A stretch of DNA of 64,000 nt from contig NZ_JASBRB010000010.1 in the NCBI RefSeq assembly GCF_029960665.1, forward strand, positions 43,091 to 107,090, in the 5' to 3' direction. The notes beneath the pieces were generated by a model that made no database searches, was not told the origin of the DNA, and was given only the letters and a program-made list of their open reading frames with translations. Made by a program: the position numbers and the translations under genes. This DNA is from Pseudarthrobacter sp. AL07 (GTDB lineage: Bacteria; Actinomycetota; Actinomycetes; Actinomycetales; Micrococcaceae). This document shows, piece after piece, positions 8,734 through 17,355 of the stretch. Numbering within the stretch: the stretch's first letter is position 1; the number at the start of each line of letters is the position of its first letter.

Positions 8734-9087
8734 GTGAGTAACGTAGAAAGCCTTGTGGGCGAGTGGCTGCCCCTGCCGGATGTCGCGCAGATGTTGGACG
8801 TTTCGATTACGAGAGTCCATGGCCTTATTGATGAACGCGCCCTGGCGGCCCTGCGGGTCGGGGAACGGCGAATACGGTCAGTTCCAGCCGCGTTTATCCT
8901 GGAGGGCCAGGTTGTTGACAGCCTCAAGGGGACCATTGTGGTCCTGGCAGACGCCGGCTACTCCGACGAGGACCTGATCGTCTGGCTGTTTACCCCCGAC
9001 GAGTCGCTCCGGGGCCGGCCAATTGATGCCTTGCGGGAAGGCCGCAAGACGGAAATCAGGCGCCGGGCCCAAACTCTGGCCTGGTAA
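8734..9087 (+). CDS. Rv2175c-family DNA-binding protein
   Basis: 117 residues with GTG start. The N-terminal half has a winged helix-turn-helix: WLPLPDVAQMLDVSITRVHG then LIDERALAALRVGERR, followed by PAAFI. The C-terminal half (VVLADAGYSDEDLIVWLF and TPDESLRGRPIDALREGR) matches the Rv2175c family, in which a short DNA-binding domain is joined to an Xre/MbcA-like C-terminal fold. In Mycobacterium tuberculosis Rv2175c is encoded beside pknL and is phosphorylated by PknL at an N-terminal threonine, which blocks DNA binding. No Thr is present before the helix-turn-helix here (MSNVESLVGEW), only Ser2 and Ser6, so a phosphosite would differ. Confidence 0.9.
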   Translation: MSNVESLVGEWLPLPDVAQMLDVSITRVHGLIDERALAALRVGERRIRSVPAAFILEGQVVDSLKGTIVVLADAGYSDEDLIVWLFTPDESLRGRPIDALREGRKTEIRRRAQTLAW

Positions 9088-9147
9088 ACAACATAAGGAG
9101 CCCGGTCAACGCCGGGCCCGCAGCTGCTGCAAAGACCAGTACGAATG

Positions 9148-10242
9148 TCAGGACGCGCGGCTGACCGTGGCTTCCGCCAGCTTCCGCAAGGCGGTCTTGG
9201 GCAGTTCGTCCAGCGGCAGCTGTTCCAGCGCGTTATACGCCGCGGCGCCGAATTCGTTGATCAGCACTTCCGTCGCCTGAAGCGCACCCGACTCTTCGAT
9301 GATCCGCCGGATCTCGGACACGTCAGCGTCGCCCAGGTCCGGGCTGCCCAGCTTGGCGTCGATAAATTCCGATTCTGCCGTTGTCGCCTGGCCCAGCGCG
9401 AGGGCAATGAGCACTGTCCGCTTACCTTCGCGAAGATCGTCGCCTGCCGGCTTGCCCGTAGTGACAGGGTCCCCGAAGACCCCCAGGACGTCGTCGCGCA
9501 GTTGGAAAGCCTCGCCCAGCGGCAGCGCGAAGGCCGAGTAGCCCCGGAGCAGGTCGTCCGGAGCGCCCGCCAAGGCGCCGCCAAGCGCCAGCGGGTGCTC
9601 AGTGGAGTATTTGGCGGACTTGAACCTGATGATCGACTGTGCCCTCGTCACCGCTCCGGCCCGGTCCCGGACGGGACCTGCCACTTCCTCCAGGATGTCA
9701 AGATACTGACCCGCCATAACCTCGGCGCGCATGAGGTTGAAGATCAGACGCGCCCTACTGCCTGCAGCCGCATGTTCGCCGATGTCCGTGAAGGCCTCCT
9801 CGCTGAAGGAGAGGCATAGATCCCCGGTGAGGATCGCGGCTGCCTGCCCAAACCGCTCGCTGTCCAAGGCCCAGCCTTGCGCGTGGTGCAGCTGGCTGAA
9901 GCGGCGATGCACGCTGGGCCCGCCACGCCGCGTGTCCGAGCGGTCAATGATGTCGTCATGGATCAGGGCAGCTGCCTGGAAAAGTTCCAAGGCCGATCCC
10001 GCCGTCACGATTTCCTCGGCCGCCGGATCGCCGCCCGCGCCGCGCCACCCCCAGTAACACATCAGGGCGCGGAGCCTCTTGCCGCCCGTCACCAGGTTGG
10101 AAATGGAACCCATGATGGGATCGATATCGGGTGAAATGGCAGCCATGAGCGATTGCCGCGTGGTGAGGAAGTCTGTGAGCTCACCGGCTACGGCGGCGAC
10201 GAATGCAGTCTGCTCAATCCTTAACTGCTCCGAAACGCTCAC
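9148..10242 (-). CDS. Polyprenyl (geranylgeranyl-type) diphosphate synthase
   Basis: 364 residues. Both aspartate-rich motifs are present: LIHDDIIDRSDTRRG near residue 90 (first, with the substrate-binding Arg pair) and QLRDDVLGVFGD near residue 245 (second). GKRLRALM near residue 54 binds isopentenyl diphosphate. The family condenses isopentenyl diphosphate with allylic diphosphates to give C15-C20 or longer chains for carotenoids, menaquinone or carrier lipids. Product length cannot be read safely. GTG start at 10242 overlaps the stop of the upstream lipoprotein gene by 4 bases. Mycobacterium has idsA2 (Rv2173) at the equivalent place. Confidence 0.93.
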   Translation of the reverse strand: MSVSEQLRIEQTAFVAAVAGELTDFLTTRQSLMAAISPDIDPIMGSISNLVTGGKRLRALMCYWGWRGAGGDPAAEEIVTAGSALELFQAAALIHDDIIDRSDTRRGGPSVHRRFSQLHHAQGWALDSERFGQAAAILTGDLCLSFSEEAFTDIGEHAAAGSRARLIFNLMRAEVMAGQYLDILEEVAGPVRDRAGAVTRAQSIIRFKSAKYSTEHPLALGGALAGAPDDLLRGYSAFALPLGEAFQLRDDVLGVFGDPVTTGKPAGDDLREGKRTVLIALALGQATTAESEFIDAKLGSPDLGDADVSEIRRIIEESGALQATEVLINEFGAAAYNALEQLPLDELPKTALRKLAEATVSRAS

Positions 10243-10766
10243 TTGGCGGACTCAGCAGCCACGTTCGCGCCGATGGTGAAAGTAGAAAGGCCGGCCGCTT
10301 CGACGGCTGCGATGTTGACCGTTTCGGAATCGTTCCGGACGAAGTCTTTGGAAGCGACAGCGCCCACAGCGTCGCCGGGGACGGCTTTGAATCCCTGCGC
10401 TTCCAGGTGCTTTGTGTAGAACTCCACGACGGTGGCGGTCGGGGCGTTGATGCTGGCCACGAGGGCCGCCGTGGCGGGCGTTGATGACTTATCAAAGCTG
10501 CTCGAAATCACCGTGGCGCCGGGCATCAGTGGGAGCAGGGTTTCCGGGAATCCCGCGACGATTGTCCCCACCGTGGCGGAAGTTCCCGGCGACGCCGTCG
10601 GGCTCGCGGACGCGGTTACGCTGGCGCTGCCAGTCGCTGGTGAGGATGTAACTGAGGAGGATGATGCCGCTCCGGGCTCTGCGGGGCTGCAGGCAGCGAG
10701 AGCCAGAATGGCGCCTGCGGCCAGTGCCGCTAATCCTGTTGGCTTAAGACTTTTCATGACGGTCAC
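10239..10766 (-). CDS. Hypothetical secreted lipoprotein
   Basis: About 175 residues when started from the GTG at 10766, which lies 9 bases after a GGAGG site; the ATG at 10757 is too far from it. The signal peptide ends in a lipobox ALAAC with Cys at about residue 26, so the mature protein would be anchored on the outer face of the membrane. A Ser/Thr/Ala-rich linker follows, then a small globular domain of about 115 residues. No family recognised. It overlaps and is probably cotranscribed with the prenyl synthase gene downstream, and is divergent from dinB. Confidence 0.8.
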   Translation of the reverse strand: MTVMKSLKPTGLAALAAGAILALAACSPAEPGAASSSSVTSSPATGSASVTASASPTASPGTSATVGTIVAGFPETLLPLMPGATVISSSFDKSSTPATAALVASINAPTATVVEFYTKHLEAQGFKAVPGDAVGAVASKDFVRNDSETVNIAAVEAAGLSTFTIGANVAAESAK

Positions 10767-10840
10767 GGGGACTGTCCTCCTGGTGTTGATGCCGGATTCA
10801 GCCTCCAGTTTAGTCAGTACCAGCCGATACAATTGCCGGT

Positions 10841-12064
10841 GTGGGACCTGAGCGGAACAACCAGTACACCGAAGCGGGTCTTCGTGAGCTCCGGCGCAAC
10901 TGCATCATGCACGTGGATATGGACGCATTCTTCGTCGCAGTGGAGCTTCGCACCCGGCCGGAACTCCGCGGCAAACCCGTGATCGTTGGCTTCCCTGCGG
11001 ACCGCTCGGTAGTACTCTCGGCGTCGTATGAAGCCCGGGCCTTCGGAGTGAAGTCCGCCATGCCCATGGTGGTCGCAGCCAGGATGTGCCCCAAAGCCGT
11101 CATCATTGAACCGCGCCACAAGCTGTACTACGACGTTTCCGCCCGGCTGATGGAAATCTTCGCGTCCATCACCGATCTGGTGGAGCCGCTGAGCGTCGAC
11201 GAAGCTTTCCTGGACGTCGGTGGCGCCATCCGGCGGTTGGGGCCCCCGCGCGAAATAGGTGAACTGATCCGGCGCCGGGTGGCTGCCGAACTGGGCATTA
11301 CAGCCTCCGTGGGCATCGCAGCCAGTAAGTTCGTAGCCAAGATTGCTTCCACGCGTTGCAAGCCTGACGGGCTGTTGCAGATCGGACCCGACGAGACGGT
11401 GCCCTACCTCCACAGCCTGCCCGTCGGGGCGCTGTGGGGCATCGGCGCCAAGACCGCGGACGTCCTTGCCCGGATGGGCATCAGGACGGTGGCGGACGTG
11501 GCTGCCACTCCGGTGTCCGCACTGAAGAAAATGCTCGGGGCCACCGGTGAACACGTCTACCGCCTGTCGTGGGGGATCGATCCGCGGCCCGTAACCCCCG
11601 TGCGGCCTGAGAAGAGCATCGGCGCTGAAGAGACCTTCGCCGTGGATACCGGCGACAACGCACTGATCGCACGGGAGCTGCTGCGGCTTTCCCACAGGAC
11701 GGCAGGACGGCTGCGGAGTTCGGGGATGGTGGCACGGACGGTGGCGTTGAAACTCCGGTATGCCGATTTTTCCACAATCACCAGGAGCCGCACTGTCCAC
11801 GCACCTGTAGACAGCGCCCAACTGATTTATGCCGTGGCAATTCAACTCCTGGAATCGTTGGGGAGTCGGCCCATGACCGTGCGCCTTGTTGGCATCCGGG
11901 CCGAGCAGTTGGAAGACGCCGCCCACACGTCCCTCCAGCTGAGCTTTGACCGCCGGGATGATAACTGGCGGGCAGCAGAACAGGCACTGGACGAGGTCAG
12001 CCGGAAGTTCGGAAACAAATCGATTCTCCCCGCCAGCCTGCTGGATTCCGGAAACGCGTCTTAG
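10841..12064 (+). CDS. dinB: DNA polymerase IV (Y-family)
   Basis: 407 residues. The palm motif HVDMDAFFVAVE near residue 24 and SVDEAFLDV near residue 122 carry the catalytic acidic residues of Y-family translesion polymerases; SVGIAASKFVAKIAS is the thumb region and LWGIGAKTADVL the helix-hairpin-helix. No clear beta-clamp peptide of the QLSLF kind is seen at the very end, but LQLSFD at about residue 368 is a fair match to it. GTG start at 10841. Likely a damage-tolerance polymerase; no obvious LexA box was found in the short gap upstream. Confidence 0.95.
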   Translation: MGPERNNQYTEAGLRELRRNCIMHVDMDAFFVAVELRTRPELRGKPVIVGFPADRSVVLSASYEARAFGVKSAMPMVVAARMCPKAVIIEPRHKLYYDVSARLMEIFASITDLVEPLSVDEAFLDVGGAIRRLGPPREIGELIRRRVAAELGITASVGIAASKFVAKIASTRCKPDGLLQIGPDETVPYLHSLPVGALWGIGAKTADVLARMGIRTVADVAATPVSALKKMLGATGEHVYRLSWGIDPRPVTPVRPEKSIGAEETFAVDTGDNALIARELLRLSHRTAGRLRSSGMVARTVALKLRYADFSTITRSRTVHAPVDSAQLIYAVAIQLLESLGSRPMTVRLVGIRAEQLEDAAHTSLQLSFDRRDDNWRAAEQALDEVSRKFGNKSILPASLLDSGNAS

Positions 12065-12328
12065 CCGAACGCCGGCACGTTGCGTGTTTGGTTCAGGGAG
12101 GTGATGGCCGTCTTTCAGAACGGCCCCCGACAAACTATCCTTATATATACATAGTTCTCAGTTATTGCCGGACTTCCTGGACATGCTGCAGTTCCGAAGC
12201 CCCGCATGCCGGTGTTCGCTTTCCGCCATCGTCGGCGGGGCGGGAACCTCCCGGCCATGCCGGTCGTTATCGAAGCAGTAGTACGGGATGGGACCAGCCC
12301 GTACGTTGGCCTACTTAAGGAGGTCGTG

Positions 12329-12703
12329 ATGCCGCTCTCGGAGCACGAACAGAAGCTGCTGGAGCAGCTGGAGAAGCAGCTGCACGAAGACGATCCGAAA
12401 TTCGCCAATTCCATGGGTTCGGATCCCGGGCGAACGTGGTCCACCCGCCACATCGTGATTGGTGTGCTCTGCACACTTGCGGGCATCGCCCTGCTCCTGG
12501 TCGGCGTCACAGTCCAGAACATCTTTGTCGGTGTCCTGGGCTTCGTAGTTATGGGCGGCGGTGTGTACTTCGCCACAATGCGCAGCGCTGCCGGCGGCCA
12601 GCAGCGCTCCGCCCCTGGTACAGGTAAGTCCGGAAAACCAAGAAGTTCATTTATGTCCAGCCTGGAAGAGCGCTGGGACGAGCGCCGCCGCGACGAATCC
12701 TAA
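12329..12703 (+). CDS. DUF3040 membrane protein
   Basis: About 124 residues from ATG 12329, which has an AAGGAGG site at 12317-12323. The start PLSEHEQKLLEQLEKQL followed by DDPKFAN is the hallmark of DUF3040 proteins, which are common in Actinobacteria, often near dcw genes, and of unknown function. Two transmembrane helices (IVIGVLCTLAGIALLLVGV and an adjacent FVGVLGFVVMGGGVYF) follow an amphipathic N-terminus, and the C-terminus is basic with a run of Glu and Arg. The 264 bases between dinB and this gene contain no other supported gene. Confidence 0.88.
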   Translation: MPLSEHEQKLLEQLEKQLHEDDPKFANSMGSDPGRTWSTRHIVIGVLCTLAGIALLLVGVTVQNIFVGVLGFVVMGGGVYFATMRSAAGGQQRSAPGTGKSGKPRSSFMSSLEERWDERRRDES

Positions 12704-12784
12704 GGCAGCGCCTGTAAGTCGGGTGCCGTGGCCGTAGGTTCAGGCCTGCCCTCCATTTCGCTCCCCACGGTCAGGATGACCGCA

Positions 12785-12814
12785 GCAGAAGACCCGCCAC
12801 GGCGGGTCTTCTGC
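12785..12814 (+). terminator. Intrinsic terminator after DUF3040 gene
   Basis: Perfect 14-bp inverted repeat, GCAGAAGACCCGCC at 12785-12798 and its complement at 12801-12814, followed by GTTTAA. It isolates the DUF3040 gene from the dcw promoter about 245 bases downstream. Confidence 0.75.
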
Positions 12815-13059
12815 GTTTAACCGCAGCAGGTAGTAGCCCGGTGCCCTTTTGCGCTCAAATCGACCCCTGCTGCGGGTCTGGATGGATGGCCGGACGCCCG
12901 CTGATGCGCCGGCGGGGCCCGTTTTGAGCCTGACGGTGGCAGGGCGCCGCCGTGGGGCACTTATGATTCCAGCCGAAACGGCGACGGACCCTCCACTTCC
13001 ATCTCCCACGCCATTTGGGGGACAGTGGCCTGAAAGGGGGAATATTGGCCGGATTCGCG

Positions 13060-13091
13060 TTGACTGTGGTGGAAAGTGGAGTAATGTGGAG
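13060..13091 (+). promoter_or_regulatory. dcw promoter with three MraZ boxes
   Basis: A -35 TTGACT (13060-13065) and -10 TAATGT (13082-13087) are separated by 16 bases. Overlapping them are three repeats, GTGGTG at 13066, GTGGAG at 13076 and GTGGAG at 13086, exactly 10 bp apart. MraZ is known to bind tandem TGGGN/GTGGAG-type repeats phased at 10 bp upstream of its own gene, so this is the probable autoregulatory operator. The rest of the 454-base gap (12704-13157) holds only the terminator at 12785-12814. Confidence 0.75.
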
Positions 13092-13157
13092 GACATAAGA
13101 GGGTAGTTGCAACACAGGGGATATTGCAGTTCCTGACGGCAGACAGGCGGTGGGCCA

Positions 13158-13586
13158 GTGTTTCTGGGCACACACTCGCCACGTCTGGACGAAAAGGGCC
13201 GAATTATCCTCCCCGCGAAGTTCCGTGAGGAGCTTGCCAGCGGACTTGTTCTCACCAGGGGACAGGAACGTTGCATTTACGTCTTCAGTGAGCAGGAATT
13301 TGCACGGGTCCACGAGCAAATGCGGGAGGCGCCCATTTCCTCCAAGCAGGCCAGGGACTACATCCGCGTCTTTCTCTCTGGAGCCTCTGACGAGGTACCT
13401 GACAAGCAGGGGCGCATAACCATTCCGGCCGCGCTCCGGGAGTACGCAGGCCTCGGCAGGGAACTGGCCGTCATCGGTGCAGGAACCCGGGCCGAGATCT
13501 GGGATGCCCAGGCCTGGAACGAGTACCTCGCGGAGAAGGAAACCGCCTTCTCCGAAACCGACGACGCCATTCCGGGAATCCTGTGA
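13158..13586 (+). CDS. mraZ: Transcriptional regulator MraZ
   Basis: 142 residues, GTG start. The two AbrB-like repeats are visible: [20 protein letters not shown] near residue 3 with the DxxGR motif, and [19 protein letters not shown] near residue 80. MraZ forms a ring and binds the repeats in the dcw promoter, repressing its own operon. First gene of the division and cell wall cluster. Confidence 0.96.
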   Translation: MFLGTHSPRLDEKGRIILPAKFREELASGLVLTRGQERCIYVFSEQEFARVHEQMREAPISSKQARDYIRVFLSGASDEVPDKQGRITIPAALREYAGLGRELAVIGAGTRAEIWDAQAWNEYLAEKETAFSETDDAIPGIL

Positions 13587-13756
13587 TCCCCTGAACGGCC
13601 CGGCGGAACCGCTTCTTGAACGAGATCTCCAGCCGCCCATCAGAGAGTCAACCTGGCCTCACTTCCCCGGAGCCAGGCCGGCAGGATGATAGGCGCGGAT
13701 GGGGATCTGGCTCAAGAAGCAGCACACCAACACTCACGGCAAGAAAGGACGAAGGC

Positions 13757-14749
13757 ATGACCGATGACCCGAAGCCAACGTCCGAACGCCATGTGCCGGT
13801 CCTCAAGGACCGGTGCATTAATTTGTTGGCGCCCGGCTTCGAAGCTGGCCGCCGCCGAGGTGAAACCCCGATCGCCATTGATGCGACCCTTGGCATGGGC
13901 GGCCACGCCGAAGCCATGCTGGAGCGTTTCCCTGATCTGCACCTGATCGGCATCGATCGTGACGAGGAAGCCCTGGTGCTGGCAGGAGAGCGGCTGGGGC
14001 GCTTTGCTTCCCGGACGGATCTGGTCCACGCCGTCTACGACGAAATCGACGACGTCCTCGAAGACCTGGGTGTCGCCCAGGTCCACGGCATCCTGATGGA
14101 CCTGGGTGTGTCGTCGCTGCAGCTGGACGAGCGCGAGCGTGGCTTCGCCTACTCCTTTGACGCTCCCCTGGACATGCGGATGGACACCAGCCGCGGGCAG
14201 ACCGCAGCGGATGTGGTGAATAACTACAGCGAAGAGGATCTCGTCAGGATCATCCGGAAGTGGGGCGAGGAGAAGTTCGCTGGCCGGATCGCCAACAGGA
14301 TTGTCGCGGCGAGGACTGCCAAGCCTTTCGCCACCACGGGGGAACTGGTGGAACAGATCCGCTCCGTGGTTCCGGCCGCAGCCGCCAAATCGGGCGGCCA
14401 TCCCGCCAAACGGACATTCCAGGCACTGCGCATCGAAGTCAATGAGGAACTGGACGTGCTGGAGCGCGCCGTTCCGGCAGCCGTGGAAGCAACGGCACTG
14501 GGCGGACGCATCGTGGTCATGTCCTACCACTCCCTCGAAGACAAGATCGTCAAGTCATTTTTCCAGGCCGGGTCCAAGTCCTCCGCGCCGCTCGGATTTC
14601 CGGTGGAACTTGAGGAACACAAGGCCTTCCTCAAAACCCTGACCAAGGGCACCGAGGTGCCCACCGCCGTCGAGATTGCAGAAAATCCACGCGCGGCCTC
14701 CGCCAGGTTGCGGGCCGTGGAACGTATCAGAGCCAGGAGCGAAGCATGA
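13757..14749 (+). CDS. rsmH: 16S rRNA (cytosine(1402)-N(4))-methyltransferase
   Basis: 330 residues from ATG 13757; the frame is open further upstream, but the product start [18 protein letters not shown] matches the family's HxPVL beginning. The SAM-binding [14 protein letters not shown] near residue 40 and GIDRDEEAL are clear, as are [12 protein letters not shown] and [13 protein letters not shown]. It methylates C1402 in the decoding centre of 16S rRNA. The stop overlaps the ftsL start by 4 bases (ATGA). Confidence 0.95.
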   Translation: MTDDPKPTSERHVPVLKDRCINLLAPGFEAGRRRGETPIAIDATLGMGGHAEAMLERFPDLHLIGIDRDEEALVLAGERLGRFASRTDLVHAVYDEIDDVLEDLGVAQVHGILMDLGVSSLQLDERERGFAYSFDAPLDMRMDTSRGQTAADVVNNYSEEDLVRIIRKWGEEKFAGRIANRIVAARTAKPFATTGELVEQIRSVVPAAAAKSGGHPAKRTFQALRIEVNEELDVLERAVPAAVEATALGGRIVVMSYHSLEDKIVKSFFQAGSKSSAPLGFPVELEEHKAFLKTLTKGTEVPTAVEIAENPRAASARLRAVERIRARSEA

Positions 14750-15399
14750 GCACTGCCGCCGTCAAGAACTTTCCGGTCGTCTCCGGCAGCAGCGCCCCGG
14801 CGATCAGGTCGCTTCCGTCCGGCGCTGGCCGCCGGGAACGCACACCTCTGTCTGTGGTCCGTTCCGCCCCCAAGAAGCGCCGGGCGCCGTTTGTCGTCAT
14901 GTGTTTCGCCTTGCTCGCCGTTGCGCTCGTCACCGTGCTGGTCCTGAACATCTCAGTCTCTACCTCCCAGTACCAGCTGGTGGAACTGAGGGGTAAGCAG
15001 AGCACGCTGACCAAGCAGAACCAGGACCTGACACAGCAGGTCCAAAACTTCGAGGCTCCCCAGAACCTGGCAGCCAAGGCCTCAGACCTGGGAATGGTCG
15101 CTTCGACGGTTAAAGGCCAGATCGATCTCTCCACCCTTGCCGTTACGGGCAAGGCAACTCCAGCTGTGAAGGGCGGCGCGGCTGGAGCGGTCATCCCTGC
15201 CCCGGCCGTCGAGGGAATGCTCATTGTGGTTCCCCCGGCAACGTCCGGGGAGCCGCTGGCGAACCGTAAACCGGCTACCGAAGAATTGGCACCTGCCGCG
15301 GCAGCCCCGCCGGTTGAAGCACCCGCTCCGCCGGCACCTGCCGTGGAGCTACACGGCGGTTCGGTACCGGCACCCGAACAGAAGGTGCCCGGGCTGTAA
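14746..15399 (+). CDS. ftsL: FtsL-like septum protein
   Basis: 217 residues. A basic cytoplasmic N-terminus (about 50 residues) precedes one transmembrane helix ([20 protein letters not shown]), then a coiled-coil segment ([22 protein letters not shown]), and a long Pro/Ala-rich extracytoplasmic tail. Topology, size and position between rsmH and ftsI identify FtsL, which with FtsB and FtsQ activates FtsWI at the division site. The tail is longer than in most FtsL proteins. Confidence 0.85.
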   Translation: MSTAAVKNFPVVSGSSAPAIRSLPSGAGRRERTPLSVVRSAPKKRRAPFVVMCFALLAVALVTVLVLNISVSTSQYQLVELRGKQSTLTKQNQDLTQQVQNFEAPQNLAAKASDLGMVASTVKGQIDLSTLAVTGKATPAVKGGAAGAVIPAPAVEGMLIVVPPATSGEPLANRKPATEELAPAAAAPPVEAPAPPAPAVELHGGSVPAPEQKVPGL

Positions 15400-15445
15400 C
15401 CGGTAGCCGCTGAAGGACAGCCAGTCAGGCATTAAACAGGCAATA

Positions 15446-17266
15446 ATGGCGAGCAGCAAGGGAATCACGGTGGCGCAGAGGACCGGCAAGGCAAAAAGCG
15501 GTATGGCCCCTAACGCCACAAAACGGCTGCGCCTCGGCCTCGGCATTATGCTGACGCTGCTGTTGGTGGTGGGCGGCAAGCTCTTCTTCGTCCAGGGGCT
15601 CGACGTCGGCGGGATGGCTGCCGCTGCGCTCGATTACCGGATGCGCGCGACTGCGCTCCCTGCCGAACGCGGCAGCATCCTGGACGCAGCCGGGACGGTC
15701 CTGGCAAACAGCGTGATCCGCTACAACATTGTGGTGGACCAGACCACCAACACAAAGACCGATAAGTTCTGGCGCCTGGAGGAAGGCGCCGACAAGCTGG
15801 TTGAAGTCAGCCGGGAGCAGGGCATCAGCGAACTCGCGGCTGTCCTGGGCATGGACACTGAAGACCTCAAGAACGCCCTGACAGGTGAATCGAAATACCA
15901 CATCGTTGCCAAGGACCTGAAACCGGACGTTGAGCTCAGGGTCTCGGATCTTAGTATTCCCGGCATTGTCACCGAGGGCGTCAGCAAACGCGTATACCCC
16001 AACGGTTCCGTGGCCGGTGGCATCATCGGCTTCCTCCAGGACGGAAGTACCGGCCAGGCGGGGATCGAACAGACCCAGGATGGGCTGCTGCGGGGCAAGG
16101 ACGGCAAGCGGCTTTTCGAGATCGGCGCGGACGGTCTTCGGATTCCCGTCGGCGTCGATGAGCTGACACCCCCGGAAGACGGCAAGGACGTCAAGCTCAC
16201 CCTCAATTCCGATCTCCAGTATTTCGCCCAGCAGGCCATCCAGAGCCAGTCGGACAAGCTCGGTGCCGAGTGGGGTGTCATCATCGTGATGGATGCCAAG
16301 ACCGGCAACCTGATCGCGATGGCCGATACCAATGCGCCGGACCCGAACGATCCAGGCCGGGTGGCCGCCAAGGACCGCGGTGTGCGCTCCGTGACTGCTG
16401 CGTATGAGCCCGGATCGGTCCAGAAGATGATCACCGCGGCCGCCCTGATTGAGGAAGGAAAATCCAGCCCGCTGGACACCTTCACGCTCGGCCCGTCGTA
16501 CACGGTGGACGGCCAGACGTTCACGGACTCCTTTACCCATGGCACAGAAGAGCGCACGCTCGCCGGCATCCTGGGCTGGTCCATGAACACCGGCACCGTG
16601 GCGGCCGGCTCCCGGCTCACCAAGGACCAAAGGCACGACTGGCTGAAGAAATTCGGTATCGGCGAAGCGCCGGACATCGGGCTGCCCGCCACCGCGGCCG
16701 GCATTCTTACCCCGGCCGACCAATGGGACGGCCGCCAGGAGTACACAGTGCTTTTCGGCCAGGGCGTGGCGCAGTCGACGCTGCAGACGGTCCGGGCTTT
16801 CCAGACGATCGCCAACAATGGTGTGATGCTCCAGCCGCGCCTGATTGATGCGTATGTGTCCCCGGACGGAACAGAAGAGGCGGTTGCCCCGCAGCCTTCC
16901 CGCCAGGTGGTGTCTGACGGCACGGCGCAACAGGTCCAGGACATCCTGGAAAGCGCGGTGACCGAAGGTCAGATCAAGGACGCCGCGATCGACGGGTACC
17001 GGGTGGGGGCAAAGACCGGAACCTCTGAATCTCCCTGCGACGACGGGAAGTCAGGGTTCTGCGGCTACACCGCTTCCATCGTGGGGATGGCACCGATGGA
17101 CGACCCGCGGTTTATTGTTGAGGTGGTACTGCAGCGTCCGAAGGGCAGCATCTACGGCATCACGCAGGGGCCGGTGTTCCGTTCGGTCATGAGCCAGGCC
17201 CTGCGCACCTACAACGTCCAGCCGTCCACGGGTGAACCGGCCAGGTTGCCGCAGTACGCCAAGTAA
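15446..17266 (+). CDS. ftsI: Division-specific penicillin-binding protein 3 (transpeptidase)
   Basis: 606 residues. One transmembrane helix near 35-55, a pedestal domain with the RGSILD motif, and the transpeptidase domain with active-site SxxK in EPGSVQKM, SxN in WSMNTG and KTGTSE. It crosslinks septal peptidoglycan with FtsW. A 46-base gap separates it from ftsL. Confidence 0.96.
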   Translation: MASSKGITVAQRTGKAKSGMAPNATKRLRLGLGIMLTLLLVVGGKLFFVQGLDVGGMAAAALDYRMRATALPAERGSILDAAGTVLANSVIRYNIVVDQTTNTKTDKFWRLEEGADKLVEVSREQGISELAAVLGMDTEDLKNALTGESKYHIVAKDLKPDVELRVSDLSIPGIVTEGVSKRVYPNGSVAGGIIGFLQDGSTGQAGIEQTQDGLLRGKDGKRLFEIGADGLRIPVGVDELTPPEDGKDVKLTLNSDLQYFAQQAIQSQSDKLGAEWGVIIVMDAKTGNLIAMADTNAPDPNDPGRVAAKDRGVRSVTAAYEPGSVQKMITAAALIEEGKSSPLDTFTLGPSYTVDGQTFTDSFTHGTEERTLAGILGWSMNTGTVAAGSRLTKDQRHDWLKKFGIGEAPDIGLPATAAGILTPADQWDGRQEYTVLFGQGVAQSTLQTVRAFQTIANNGVMLQPRLIDAYVSPDGTEEAVAPQPSRQVVSDGTAQQVQDILESAVTEGQIKDAAIDGYRVGAKTGTSESPCDDGKSGFCGYTASIVGMAPMDDPRFIVEVVLQRPKGSIYGITQGPVFRSVMSQALRTYNVQPSTGEPARLPQYAK

Positions 17267-17355
17267 CATCAAGCCAGGCAGCAGTTCCCCCAATGCCCGC
17301 AGTGGAAGCAGTTTCCCGCGGGCATGATCCACTAGCACCACCATCGGAGATTCCC

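Noticed and set aside
10814..12133. 439-codon minus-strand frame over dinB
   Set aside because: Shadow of dinB in a high-GC sequence; composition (His, Gly, Pro, Arg-rich) is unlike a real protein here.
12206..12328. Upstream extension of the DUF3040 frame
   Set aside because: The family start PLSEHEQ and an AAGGAGG site define the ATG at 12329; the upstream part has no family similarity.
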